Shown here: positions 50,369 through 59,075 of the stretch, one piece after another
Numbering within the stretch: position 1 is the stretch's first letter
Layout: every line of letters starts with the position of its first letter
From: Streptomyces sp. NRRL F-2664
GTDB lineage: Bacteria > Actinomycetota > Actinomycetes > Streptomycetales > Streptomycetaceae
DNA: 64,000 nucleotides
Assembly (NCBI RefSeq): GCF_000719345.1
Contig: NZ_JOFX01000001.1
Span: forward strand, 310,001 to 374,000
Direction of reading: 5' to 3'
Notes under the pieces: model-generated
The model's database searches: none
Told to the model about the DNA's origin: nothing
What the model saw: the letters and a program-made list of their open reading frames with translations, nothing else
Program-made: the position numbers and the translations under genes

Positions 50369-52819
50369 ATGACGCACGACGCCGTGCCTCCCGACGACGG
50401 TGCCTCCCCCGAGGTGCTCGCGTTGGCCAAGGTCGTGGCCAGGCTGCGGTCCGAGATCGCGGACCTGGAGGGCGTCGCCGCGGCCACCGCCGTCACGGAG
50501 CGCGCCAAGGGCGTACTGATGGCCCAGACGGGGATGTCCGCGGAGGCGGCATACGAGACGCTGCTCGCGCGCGGGACACGCCGGGGCCGGACCCTGATGG
50601 AGGAATGCTGGCTCACGCTGGGCCAGGTCCGTTTCCGTACGCCGCCCGCCGGGGCCGCCGCGCCGCCCCCGGCCGGGACCGCGGCGGGCGGGCCGGGCCA
50701 CGGGGCGGAACCTGCTCCGGCAACCGGCGGCCGCGCCGCCGACGGGCCGGACGGCGACCGCCTGCGGGCGCTGCTGCCCCGGCTGGCCGAGGGCCTGGCC
50801 GAGGCGGACAGCGAGGCCGACATCGCCGAGCTGCTGCGCCGCGTACTGGGCGGGCCGGTGGGCGTCGACGGCATCATGATCTTCACGATGACCTCAGCCG
50901 GGGGCCTGGAGCTCACGGGCCACGCCGGCATCTCGGCGACGCTGGCCGACCAGTGGCGCCGCGTCCCGCCGCTCAGCGGTGTGGCCGCCTTCGAAGCCAT
51001 CGCCACCCGCGAGCCCGTCTGGCTGGAGGACCCGCCGCAGGACGCCCTGCGCTACCTGCTGATCGGCGAGGTCCCCGGGCAGTGGCCCTCCCGCGCCTGG
51101 ATCCCCGTACCGTCCCCCGGGCGCGTCCGGGCCGCCGTCGGCTTCCTGCGCGGACGCCCGGGCCCCTTCGACCCGGACACCCGCACCCTGCTGGGCCAGG
51201 CCGTACGGCTGTGCGCCGCCCTCCTGCGCAACGGCGGGCCGGGTGGCGGCGACCGGGTGACCGCCCCCGACGGCGCCGAGGACGTGGAGTCCGTCCAGGC
51301 CGTCCAGGCCGTCCTGGACGTGCTGGCAGCGCCCGCCGTGCTGCTCACCCCCCTGCGTTCGGCGACGGGGGAGATCGAGGACTACCGGATCGACGGCGCA
51401 GCGCCGGAATCCGTCGACGTGCAGGGCCGCCGGGGCCGGGAGCTCGTGGGCCTGCGGGTCCTGGAGGCGTACCCCACGGTGGCGGGCACCCCCCTGTGGG
51501 AGGGCTACGCGGACACCCTGGCCACGGGGACCGTGTACGAGGGCGAGCCCTTCACGTACCAGGAGGTCGGCGCGGGATTCCCGCAGGACTCCGTGTACTC
51601 CGTCCGGGCGACGCGGCTCGGCGGCCGCCTCGTCGTGTCCTGGATCCGCCACGACATCAGCGAGCGCGAGGCCCGCAGGCTGACCGACATGCAGCGCCTG
51701 GGCAACCTCGGCTGGGCCGGATGGCAGCTGGTCACGGACCGGGTCACCTGGTCCGAACAGGTCTATGCCATCTTCGACCGTGATCCGGCACAGGGGCCGA
51801 TCGGACTGGAGGAGCTGCCCGGCCACGTGCTGCCCGACGACCAGCCGCGCATCGCCGAGGCCGTCCACGGGCTGCTGCGTCTCGGGCTGCGCACCCTCGA
51901 CCAGCAGTTCCGGATCGCCGCCGCCGACGGGGTACGGCACCTGCGGATCGTCGTGGAGGCGCAGGCGGACGCCAACGGCACCCCCGTCGAGGTGCACGGC
52001 TTCTTCCAGGACGTCACCGCACTGCGCGACGCCGAACTGGCCCTGCGCGAGAGCGAGCGGGCCGTCCTGGTACAGAGCGGCATGCTGCAGGCCGAGCGCG
52101 CCCTCGCCGCCCGGCTCCAGGCGGCCCTCCTGCCGATCCCCGACCAGTCCGTGGAACTCGCCGGGCTGTGCGTGGGGGTGGCGTACGTGCCCTCCGACAG
52201 CGGCGTGAACGTCGGCGGCGACTGGTACAGCGCCGTCGAACTGCCCGACGGGAGCGCCCTCTTCGTCGTGGGGGACGTGGCCGGCCACGGTATTCGGGCC
52301 GTGGGCACGATGGCGCAGCTGAGGTTCACCGCCAAGGGCATGGCCAGCACCGGTTCGCCCCTCGTGGAGGTCCTGCGCAGGCTGAACAACCTGCTGCTGC
52401 ACACGGTGACGGAACCCTCCGCCACCGCCACCATGGTCATCGGCCGCTACCAACCGAAGGTCCGCCGCCTGACGTGGTCCCGGGCCGGGCACCTGCCGCC
52501 CCTGCTGGTCCGGGGCGGCCGGGCGCGCTTCCTGGACCAGCCGGGCGGCTGCCTCCTGGGCGCCGCCCGCGACTCCGCGTACGGCCAGGCCGTGATCGAC
52601 CTTGAACCCGGCGACCACCTGCTGCTGTACACGGACGGCCTGGTGGAGCGGCGCGGCGAGGACATCGACTGCGGACTGGAGCGGCTGGCGAGGGCCGCCG
52701 AGCAGCTGGTGCGGGACGGCGCGGACGACGAACTCGCCCGCACGCTGGCGGCGCAGCGTGCGGGCGGGACCGACGACATCTGTGTCCTGGACCTGAAGGT
52801 CCCGGACGGCGGCTCGTGA
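50369..52819 (+). CDS. SpoIIE-type PP2C phosphatase with N-terminal ANTAR, GAF and PAS-like domains
   Basis: 816 aa. The N-terminus (about 15-75) is an ANTAR-like helical segment (VTERAKGVLMAQTGMSAEAAYETLLARGTRRGRTLMEEC). It is followed by a GAF domain (about 125-280, with PSPGRVRAAVGFLRGRPGPF), a PAS-like domain (about 310-420), a second PAS (about 440-560), and a C-terminal PP2C/SpoIIE phosphatase (about 600-816). The phosphatase has metal-site Asp residues in GVNVGGDWYSAVEL and VVGDVAGHG, and ends AGGTDDICVLDL. Such proteins dephosphorylate anti-anti-sigma factors. The ANTAR head is usually RNA-binding; its presence on a phosphatase is less common. Confidence 0.88.
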   Translation: MTHDAVPPDDGASPEVLALAKVVARLRSEIADLEGVAAATAVTERAKGVLMAQTGMSAEAAYETLLARGTRRGRTLMEECWLTLGQVRFRTPPAGAAAPPPAGTAAGGPGHGAEPAPATGGRAADGPDGDRLRALLPRLAEGLAEADSEADIAELLRRVLGGPVGVDGIMIFTMTSAGGLELTGHAGISATLADQWRRVPPLSGVAAFEAIATREPVWLEDPPQDALRYLLIGEVPGQWPSRAWIPVPSPGRVRAAVGFLRGRPGPFDPDTRTLLGQAVRLCAALLRNGGPGGGDRVTAPDGAEDVESVQAVQAVLDVLAAPAVLLTPLRSATGEIEDYRIDGAAPESVDVQGRRGRELVGLRVLEAYPTVAGTPLWEGYADTLATGTVYEGEPFTYQEVGAGFPQDSVYSVRATRLGGRLVVSWIRHDISEREARRLTDMQRLGNLGWAGWQLVTDRVTWSEQVYAIFDRDPAQGPIGLEELPGHVLPDDQPRIAEAVHGLLRLGLRTLDQQFRIAAADGVRHLRIVVEAQADANGTPVEVHGFFQDVTALRDAELALRESERAVLVQSGMLQAERALAARLQAALLPIPDQSVELAGLCVGVAYVPSDSGVNVGGDWYSAVELPDGSALFVVGDVAGHGIRAVGTMAQLRFTAKGMASTGSPLVEVLRRLNNLLLHTVTEPSATATMVIGRYQPKVRRLTWSRAGHLPPLLVRGGRARFLDQPGGCLLGAARDSAYGQAVIDLEPGDHLLLYTDGLVERRGEDIDCGLERLARAAEQLVRDGADDELARTLAAQRAGGTDDICVLDLKVPDGGS

Positions 52820-52832
52820 GCGGGACACGGCG

Positions 52833-52853
52833 TCCGGGACGGAGTATCCCGGA
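52833..52853. terminator. Short hairpin between convergent genes
   Basis: TCCGGGA (52833-52839) and TCCCGGA (52847-52853), a 7-bp stem with a 7-nt loop, 14 nt after the phosphatase stop and touching the convergent gene's end. Confidence 0.5.
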
Positions 52854-53456
52854 TCAGGTCTTGAGGAGCCGGTTGAAGAACGAGCGGTACTGCTGCAGCG
52901 AGACCCGAAGGTCCTCCGTCGCCACCTCCTCACCCCGTCCCCACTGGCCCTCCAGGCCCTGCTTGCGCGTGGAGAAGCTGCCGGCCAGGGCCTGCATGAC
53001 CTCGGCGACCAGGGTGTCGGCCGACCGCACGGCGTCCTGCGGGTCGTCGACGAACCGGCCCTGGATCTCGCTCCACCTCCTGCGGTACTCGTCGGTGTCC
53101 GCCGTGCCGAGCAGCGGTTCCTCCGCATCGCCGCCGGCCTGCGCCGGGGAGTCGACCCGGTCGGTGGACTCGTCCGCCGCCGACTCGTCCGCCATCGACC
53201 GGTCCGCCGCCGACTCGTCCGCCATCGACCGGTCCGCCATCGACTCGTTCGCCATCGGCTCGTCGGACGTCGGTCCGTCTTCCGTCGTGGTTCCGGCCGG
53301 CTCGTCGACCCGCAGCCCTTCGGTCCGCTCCGAGGGGGTGGCCTCACCCGGGTAGAGGGGCGCCTGCTGCTCGTCGGACGCACCCGACTTCATGATGTCT
53401 TCCGTGGTCGGACCGGGTCCCGGATCCCGGGCCTCCTGACCTCCGCCTATACGCAT
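52854..53456 (-). CDS. Hypothetical protein with pentapeptide repeats, paralogous tail
   Basis: 200 aa from ATG 53456 with GGAGTCG upstream, 1 nt after the preceding stop. The first 60% is disordered and acidic, with six pentapeptides (MANES, MADRS, MADES, AADRS, MADES, AADES; about 68-97). The C-terminal 85 residues (TDEYRRRWSEIQGRFVDDPQDAVRSADTLVAEVMQAL and EEVATEDLRVSLQQYRSFFNRLL) are similar to the tail of the upstream coupled protein at 53458-54000. Function unknown. The pair is a two-gene unit. Confidence 0.7.
   Translation of the reverse strand: MRIGGGQEARDPGPGPTTEDIMKSGASDEQQAPLYPGEATPSERTEGLRVDEPAGTTTEDGPTSDEPMANESMADRSMADESAADRSMADESAADESTDRVDSPAQAGGDAEEPLLGTADTDEYRRRWSEIQGRFVDDPQDAVRSADTLVAEVMQALAGSFSTRKQGLEGQWGRGEEVATEDLRVSLQQYRSFFNRLLKT
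53167..53256 (-). repeat. Six-copy 15-bp tandem repeat inside a coding region
   Basis: GACTCGTCCGCCATC-type units repeat six times with minor changes (53167-53256), giving the pentapeptide array of the 52854-53456 gene on the minus strand. Likely hypervariable by slippage. Confidence 0.8.
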
Positions 53457-53457
53457 G

Positions 53458-54000
53458 TCAACGACTCCTCTGATCCGTCAGAAGCTCCTCGAACAGGGCG
53501 CGGTAGTGCACCATCGCCCCGCGCAGTTCCTCCGTCGTCACCCGACCCCCGCTGCTGCGCACCTTCACGTCGTGCGCGGCCCGGTAGTGGTCGAGGGTGC
53601 GCCCGTGCTCGACCGACAGGTCGCGCAGCCGGTCCTCGTACCCGCCGGTGGGGTAGCCACGCTCGTCCAGCAGCCGGGACACCAGGGCGTCCGCTTCCGC
53701 CACGGAACTCTCGGGGCGGTCCACGAAATGCTCCTGGACGTCGCTCCAGGCATCGGCGTACTCGCGCCGCCGGTCGGCGGGGAGCTCCTTGATGTCGAGC
53801 TGGTCGTGCCGCTGCTCACGGGCGCGCAGGTCGCGTTCGGCGGCCCTCGCGCCGCCCTCCTGCTCCACGGTGCGCTCGTACTCGGGGCCGAACCGGTCGC
53901 GCAGGTGCCGTCGGCGTGCCGACAGCCACAGCGCCGCGATGAGCGCGAGCACCACGACCGCCGCGATGACGATCACCACTACGAGTGTGGTTGTAGACAT
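53458..54000 (-). CDS. Membrane protein with conserved tail shared with its neighbour
   Basis: 180 aa from ATG 54000, with GGAG 8 nt upstream. One N-terminal membrane helix (TLVVVIVIAAVVVLALIAALWLSARR) is followed by a charged, coiled-coil-like cytoplasmic domain (EYERTVEQEGGARAAERDLRAREQRHDQLD). The tail (REYADAWSDVQEHFVDRPESSVAEADALVSRLL and GRVTTEELRGAMVHYRALFEELL) is similar to the neighbouring 200-aa protein. I do not know the family; N-out anchoring is likely. Probably a paired surface or stress protein. Confidence 0.75.
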   Translation of the reverse strand: MSTTTLVVVIVIAAVVVLALIAALWLSARRRHLRDRFGPEYERTVEQEGGARAAERDLRAREQRHDQLDIKELPADRRREYADAWSDVQEHFVDRPESSVAEADALVSRLLDERGYPTGGYEDRLRDLSVEHGRTLDHYRAAHDVKVRSSGGRVTTEELRGAMVHYRALFEELLTDQRSR

Positions 54001-54125
54001 GTGCGCACTCCATTTCCGGGGCCTTCGCCTGTGTGCCACGCGGCTGCCCGCGGCACCGTCGGCCAAACCATGCCCCGGGGGCCGTCCGGCGTGCCCGGCC
54101 GCCGCCCGCGGCGCACCCTGGAGGC

Positions 54126-55853
54126 ATGGCCCGAGCCAACGACCAGGTCGAGGCGATGCTCCAGGAGTACGCGGACCTCCTCGCGATCCGGGGCGGGGAG
54201 GCCTTCAAGGCACGCGCCTACGAGAAGGCCGCCCGGGCCGTCGGCGGCCACCCGCAGGACGTCGCCGGCCTCGATGCCGAGGGGCTGCGCGAGATTCCCG
54301 GGGTCGGCCGCTCGGTCGCCGGCAAGATCCTCGAATACCTGCGGACCGGCCGCATGTCCGTCGTCGACGAAGCCCGTGCCTCGGTGCCGTCCGGCGTCCG
54401 CGAGCTGGTCTCGATCCCCGGGCTCGGACCGCGCAAGGCGATGGTGCTGTACGAGGAGCTGGGCATCACCTCCGTCGACCAGCTGCTCGAAGCCGTCCAC
54501 GGGGAACGCCTGCGCGACCTCAAGGGCTTCGGCGAGCGGACCGAGGCCAACATCCTGCACGGCATCTCCCTGCTGCAGAAGGCGGGCGAGGGCCGGATCC
54601 TCCTCGGCGCCGCCATGGACGCCGCCGAACAGCTCGTCGCCGAGCTGTCCGCCGTCCGCGGCTGCCTCCGGTGCACGTACGCGGGGTCCCTGCGCCGCAT
54701 GCGGGAGACCATCGGCGACGTCGACATCCTGGTGGCGGCGCGCCGGTCGGGGCCGTTCATGGAGGCCCTCACATCTCTCCCGTACGTCGCCGAGGTCGTC
54801 GCGCACGGCGAGAAGAAGACCTCCGTGCGGACCGCCACGGGCCTCCAGGTGGACCTGCGCGTGCTCCCGCCCGCCTCCTGGGGCGCGGGCCTGCAGTACT
54901 TCACCGGGTCGAGGGCCCACAACATCCGGACCCGCGCACTCGCCGTGCGCCAGGGCCTCAAGCTCTCCGAGTACGGGCTCTTCGACGCCGAGAGCGGTGA
55001 GAGCATCACCTCGGAGACCGAGGAGGCCGTCTACGAGCGGCTCGGCCTGCCATGGATACCGCCGACGCTGCGCGAGGACCGCGGCGAGATCGCGGCCGGC
55101 CTGCGCGGTGAGCTCCCCGACCTCCTCGCGGAGGAGGACATCCGCGGCGACCTGCACACCCACACCGACCTGACGGACGGGCTCGCCCCGCTGGAGGACA
55201 TGGTCGCCGCCGCTGCCGCCCGGGGATACGCGTACTACGCGGTCACCGACCACGCCCCGAACCTGGCCATGCAGCGCATGACCGGCGAGAAGATCCTGGC
55301 CCAGCGTGAGCGGGTGCGCGCACTCGACGGCAGGCAGGGCCGGATGCGGCTGCTGCACGGCACGGAACTGAACATCGGGCCGGACGGCTCACTGGACTGG
55401 CCCGACGATTTCCTCTCGGGCTTCGACCTCTGCGTGGCCTCGGTGCACTCGCACTTCCACCAGAGCCGGTCCGAGCTGACCCGTCGCCTGATCCGCGCCT
55501 GCGAGAACCCGCACGTCGCCGTGATCGGCCATCCCACCACCCGGCGCATCGGCAAACGACCCGGTATCGACGCCGACTTCGACGCCGTCTTCGAGGCGTG
55601 CGCGCGGACGGGTACCGCCCTGGAGATCAACGCCCACCCCGAGCGGCTCGACCTGTGCGACGAGGACGTCCTGCGCGCGAAGCGGTACGGCGTGAAGTTC
55701 GCGGTGAACTCCGACGCCCACGCCACCACGCATCTGCCCTACATGCGCTACGGGGTGGGGACGGCGCAGCGGGGCTGGCTGACGGCGGACGACGTCATCA
55801 ACGCCTGGCCGCTGACGCGGCTGCGCCGCTTCCTCGCCGGGCGGACCACGTGA
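54126..55853 (+). CDS. polX: DNA polymerase/3'-5' exonuclease PolX
   Basis: 575 aa from ATG 54126, with GGAGG immediately before. Domain order is that of bacterial PolX: two helix-hairpin-helix segments (RGEAFKARAYEKAA and EGLREIPGVGRSVAGKILEYL; VSIPGLGPRKAMVLY), the pol X nucleotidyltransferase with the Asp pair in GSLRRMRETIGDVDILV and D-L-R-V-L, and a C-terminal PHP exonuclease (GDLHTHTDLTDG, VHSHFHQ, GHPTTRRIGKRPG, NSDAHATTHLPYM). It fills and edits small gaps in base-excision and end-joining repair. Confidence 0.94.
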   Translation: MARANDQVEAMLQEYADLLAIRGGEAFKARAYEKAARAVGGHPQDVAGLDAEGLREIPGVGRSVAGKILEYLRTGRMSVVDEARASVPSGVRELVSIPGLGPRKAMVLYEELGITSVDQLLEAVHGERLRDLKGFGERTEANILHGISLLQKAGEGRILLGAAMDAAEQLVAELSAVRGCLRCTYAGSLRRMRETIGDVDILVAARRSGPFMEALTSLPYVAEVVAHGEKKTSVRTATGLQVDLRVLPPASWGAGLQYFTGSRAHNIRTRALAVRQGLKLSEYGLFDAESGESITSETEEAVYERLGLPWIPPTLREDRGEIAAGLRGELPDLLAEEDIRGDLHTHTDLTDGLAPLEDMVAAAAARGYAYYAVTDHAPNLAMQRMTGEKILAQRERVRALDGRQGRMRLLHGTELNIGPDGSLDWPDDFLSGFDLCVASVHSHFHQSRSELTRRLIRACENPHVAVIGHPTTRRIGKRPGIDADFDAVFEACARTGTALEINAHPERLDLCDEDVLRAKRYGVKFAVNSDAHATTHLPYMRYGVGTAQRGWLTADDVINAWPLTRLRRFLAGRTT

Positions 55854-55882
55854 CCGGCCGCCAGCGGTCGCCACGTGGTCCG
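55842..55882. terminator. Hairpin terminator after polX
   Basis: CGGACCACGTG (55842-55852, containing the end of polX) pairs with 55872-55882, 11 bp, over a partly paired 19-nt loop. It serves both convergent genes. Confidence 0.65.
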
Positions 55883-55890
55883 TCGGTCGC

Positions 55891-57309
55891 TCAGCGGCCG
55901 AATGCGAACCAGTTGACGTTCACGAAGTCGGCCGGCTGTCCGCTGGTGAAGGTCAGATAGACGTCGTGAATGCCCGTGACCGGCCCGATGTTCGCCGGTA
56001 CCGTACGCCAGCTCTGCCATCCGCCGGTGTTCGCGACGGAGAAGCTGCCGATCGGAGGAGCGGTCCGGCTGTCGAGCCGTACTTCGACCAGCCCGCTGAC
56101 TCCACCGGCGGCGCCGCTCGCGACCCGGCCGCGGAACTGCGTCGCCGGGACGGATCCGAAGTCCACGCCCTTGAACAGGGCCCAGTCGCCGCCCGCGAGG
56201 GCCGCGAGGTTCTGGCCGCCGCCCGAGTCGGTGGTGGCCTCCCGGGCAACGCCCGACTGGCCGTCGTACGACTCCGCCTGGATCGCGGCGTACGCGTCCC
56301 GGTTCCCGGAAGGCGCAGTGGTGGGCGGGGTCGTCGGGGGAGTGGTGGGCGGGGTCGTGCCGCCCGCCGACTGCAGCACGGACACGTAGTCCACGACCAT
56401 GGCGTGCCCCGGCTCGGTGCCGGCGTCGGGCCCACCCCCGAAGGCGTCGGGGAAGCCGCCGCCCATCGCGACGTTCAGGATGATGAAGTAGCCGTGGTTC
56501 GTCGCGTCGGCCCAGGTCGCGGCGTCCACCTGATCGGCGCGCACCGTGTGGTAGGTGGACCCGTCCACGGAGAAGCGCATCTGCTCGACCGGCGTCGAGC
56601 GGTCCCACTCGACGGCGTAGGTGTGGAAGGCGGCCTGGCAGGTGGCACCGGGACAGTCGCGCCGGCCGCCGATGCCGGAGGTCTCGTTGCAGGGACCGCC
56701 CGGGCTCGTGCCGCAGTGCAGCGTCGACCAGACAGTGTTGAGGCCCTGGACGTTCTCCATGATGTCGATCTCGCCGATTCCGGGCCAGTTCCACCAGTTG
56801 CCGCGGTACGGGGTGCCGAGCATCCAGAAGGCGGGCCAGTAGCCCTTGGCGGCCGGTCCCGTCACGTTCGGCATCTGGATGCGCGCCTCGGCGCGCAGGG
56901 TGCCGCCTGCCGGGGGCTGGAAGTCGCCCCGCCGGGTCTCGATGCGCCCGGACGTCCACCGGCCCGCCGCGTCGCGGCGCGGGGTGATGCGCAGGTGGCC
57001 CGCCCCGTCGAGCGAGACGTTGGCGGGGTCGGCGGTCATCGTCTCGATTTCGCCGGTGCCGAAGTTGGAGGGTCCGCCGGGGTAGCTGGTGCCGGTGGTG
57101 TACTGCCAGTCGGCGGTGTCCACCCCGGAGCCGGCGGCTCCGTCGAACTCCTCCAGGAACACCTGGGTCCAGCCGGCCGGCGCGGGAGGTGCCGCGGCGT
57201 TGGCGGGCAGGACGACGCCCGCGGCGGCGGCCGCCAGGGCCGTCGTGCCGATCGCCGCCAGCACGGCCCGCCGTACGGTTGCTCGTCTCCTGCCGTGGTT
57301 CACGCGCAT
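55891..57309 (-). CDS. Secreted GH16 beta-glucanase with C-terminal CBM6
   Basis: 472 aa from ATG 57309 with GAGAGGG upstream. Signal peptide (RRAVLAAIGTTALAAAAAGVVLPANA), then a GH16 domain (about 40-305) with catalytic GEIDIMENVQG (Glu-x-Asp-x-x-Glu). A Thr-Pro-rich linker leads to a CBM6-type carbohydrate-binding module (about 340-472; YAAIQAESYDGQSGVAREATTDSGGGQNLA). It hydrolyses 1,3- or mixed-linked beta-glucans such as laminarin or fungal wall. Its promoter carries a 24-bp palindrome; a LacI-type repressor is likely to sense the released oligosaccharide. Confidence 0.93.
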   Translation of the reverse strand: MRVNHGRRRATVRRAVLAAIGTTALAAAAAGVVLPANAAAPPAPAGWTQVFLEEFDGAAGSGVDTADWQYTTGTSYPGGPSNFGTGEIETMTADPANVSLDGAGHLRITPRRDAAGRWTSGRIETRRGDFQPPAGGTLRAEARIQMPNVTGPAAKGYWPAFWMLGTPYRGNWWNWPGIGEIDIMENVQGLNTVWSTLHCGTSPGGPCNETSGIGGRRDCPGATCQAAFHTYAVEWDRSTPVEQMRFSVDGSTYHTVRADQVDAATWADATNHGYFIILNVAMGGGFPDAFGGGPDAGTEPGHAMVVDYVSVLQSAGGTTPPTTPPTTPPTTAPSGNRDAYAAIQAESYDGQSGVAREATTDSGGGQNLAALAGGDWALFKGVDFGSVPATQFRGRVASGAAGGVSGLVEVRLDSRTAPPIGSFSVANTGGWQSWRTVPANIGPVTGIHDVYLTFTSGQPADFVNVNWFAFGR

Positions 57310-57370
57310 GGTTGCCCTCTCTGAAACGCGCGCCGGAGCGCGGGTGCGGGGGGAGGTGGACCGGGTCCAG

Positions 57371-57394
57371 CGTTTTGAGAGCGCTCTCAAAACG
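57371..57394. promoter_or_regulatory. 24-bp perfect palindromic operator (LacI-type)
   Basis: CGTTTTGAGAGC followed by its exact reverse complement, centred at GC/GC, 62 bp upstream of the glucanase ATG. The core TGAGAGCGCTCTCA resembles LacI-family sites such as CebR's TGGGAGCGCTCCCA. Confidence 0.7.
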
Positions 57395-57587
57395 AGGCCA
57401 CTGTGCTCCGCGCCCTTGCGGCCGTCAAGGCCGCAGTCCGTAACGGGCACGGTCGGCAGGCGGAGTGCTTCCTGCGGCTCTCCGGTGACGAGCCGGTCGA
57501 CACTGCCCGTGCGTACACCCTCCACCACCCCGCCCGGCGGGAATAATGCGTTGTCCCCGGCCGCCGGGCCGGGAGAGCATCCGGCGC

Positions 57588-58172
57588 ATGGAGAAGCCCG
57601 CGGAAAGCCTCCGCTCGGACCTGGTCGTCCTGCACCGGTGGCGTACGGACCATCTCGACGCCCTGGACCGGGCGATCCAGGAGTCACGGGCCCACCTGCT
57701 GCCGTGGATGCCCTGGGCGGCGGACGCCGGCCGGCAGCAGACCGCCGACTTCCTCACCCGGATGCAGCAGCAGTGGGAGAGCGGGGAGGCCTACGGCTAC
57801 GCGATCACCGAGGACGCCCGACTGGTCGGCACCTGCGTGCTGATGCGCCGCATCGGAGAGGGCGGCCTGGACATCGGCTACTGGCTCCACCCGGCCCGGA
57901 CCGGACGCGGCCTGGTCACCATGGCCTGCACCGCCCTCGTCGCCGAGGGCTTCCGACTGCCGGGCATCGACCGCATCGAGATCCACCACGACGCCGCCAA
58001 CCACGCCAGTGGAGCGGTCGCCCGGCGCCTCGGATTCACCGAGGCCGAGCGCGTACCGGCACCGGAAGGCCCCCTCACCCCCGGCGAATCCGGGATCGAC
58101 GTCATCCGGCGGCTGACGGCGTCCCAGTGGCGGACGAGGACGGCCGGGGCCGCCGCCCGGCGAGCCGACTGA
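57588..58172 (+). CDS. GNAT family N-acetyltransferase (RimJ/RimL-like)
   Basis: 194 aa from ATG 57588. A RimL-type N-terminus (LRSDLVVLHRWRTDHLDALDRAIQESRAHLLPWMPW) leads into the GNAT core with DIGYWLHPARTGRGLVTMACTALV (Q/R-x-x-G-x-G/A-like acetyl-CoA loop) and IHHDAANHASGAVARRLGFTEA. It acetylates an amino group on a protein N-terminus or small amine. The gene is divergent from the glucanase and its palindrome, but the regulation is not necessarily shared. Confidence 0.85.
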   Translation: MEKPAESLRSDLVVLHRWRTDHLDALDRAIQESRAHLLPWMPWAADAGRQQTADFLTRMQQQWESGEAYGYAITEDARLVGTCVLMRRIGEGGLDIGYWLHPARTGRGLVTMACTALVAEGFRLPGIDRIEIHHDAANHASGAVARRLGFTEAERVPAPEGPLTPGESGIDVIRRLTASQWRTRTAGAAARRAD

Positions 58173-58288
58173 CCTCGGGGAGCGCGCGCGTCCGGCGCCG
58201 GCACCGCCCGGCGGAGCGGAGCGCTCCGTCCGCCGCCGCGGGCGGGTGGCGGCCGGGGTCACCCGGTCGGCCCCACGCGGGCGCCCGT

Positions 58289-58507
58289 TCAGCGCGGTGG
58301 GCCGAGCACCTCCTCCGCGCCCGGCAGGTCGTGGATGGACACCCCCCTGCCCGTCAGCGGGAGCAGGCCCGCGAGCGGGCACGACACGGGCATCTCGTGG
58401 TCGACCTCCCACTGCCCCACCTTGTTCCCACCGGTGTGGTCCGTCGTGCAGACGGCGTACAGGTGGCCGGCGCACCCCCGGCAGAGCAGGGGCTGGTGGC
58501 CCTTCAC
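58289..58507 (-). CDS. Small Cys-containing hypothetical protein
   Basis: 72 aa from GTG 58507 (weak ribosome site). It starts VKGHQPLLCRGCAGHLYAVCTTDHTGG, with a C-x-x-C and a further Cys that could hold zinc. The rest (WEVDHEMPVSCPLAGLLPLTGRGVSIHDLPGAEEVLG) is compact. I do not recognise the family. It is convergent with the GNAT. A real small gene is plausible but the evidence is modest. Confidence 0.45.
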   Translation of the reverse strand: MKGHQPLLCRGCAGHLYAVCTTDHTGGNKVGQWEVDHEMPVSCPLAGLLPLTGRGVSIHDLPGAEEVLGPPR

Positions 58508-58779
58508 GAGCGCCCCGCGAGGGGGCCCGCCGGGCTGCCCGCCGGGCCGGCCCGGCGGCGCCGCGGTTCCGGCGTGCCGCGTCCGGCGGGCGCTTGTACC
58601 GTCGGTCGCGACAGGAGTCCTCGGGATCCGTCAGGACCCCCCAGGCCGGTTCGCGCATGCGGAACACGTCCCGTCGGCGCGCCGAGCCCCCCGTGTGCCG
58701 CCCGCGTCGACGCCGAGCCGGTCAGCCCCTCGCGCCGCGACAGGGCGCACGCGCAGCCCCCGTGAGAGAGGCCGTGCCG

Positions 58780-59025
58780 ATGTCGAACGATGTTCCGATA
58801 GCGAGCCTGCTGCGTGTGGAGAAGGGCGTTGCAGCCCCGGAGGAAGTGGCCGCCCTCGCGGTCGTCATCGCCTGTTGCGCGCACCGGACCTCCCTCGACC
58901 GTGACCGTGACCGTGACCGCGGCGCGACGGGCGGCGCCGGGAGGACGCCCGGCAGCGGCTTCGGCCGCCGCCGCACCGTCCTTCCCCACGCCGGCTGCTG
59001 GGCAGGCTGCTGGACCTGCCGCTGA
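58780..59025 (+). CDS. Acyl-CoA carboxylase epsilon subunit-like protein
   Basis: 81 aa from ATG 58780, preceded by GAGAGG. The head VPIASLLRVEKGVAAPEEVAALAVVIACCA matches the short conserved part of actinobacterial acyl-CoA carboxylase epsilon subunits (RVxKGxxxPEEVAALxxV). The middle has an unusual DRDRDRDR repeat from a GACCGT-type microsatellite. The alpha/beta subunits are not nearby. It lies next to the spore-pigment type II PKS genes, so it may help supply malonyl-CoA for polyketide synthesis (inference). Confidence 0.6.
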   Translation: MSNDVPIASLLRVEKGVAAPEEVAALAVVIACCAHRTSLDRDRDRDRGATGGAGRTPGSGFGRRRTVLPHAGCWAGCWTCR

Positions 59026-59075
59026 ACCCCGTCCGCCGGCCGCGCGCACGGCCGGCGGACGGGGGGCGTGGGTGG

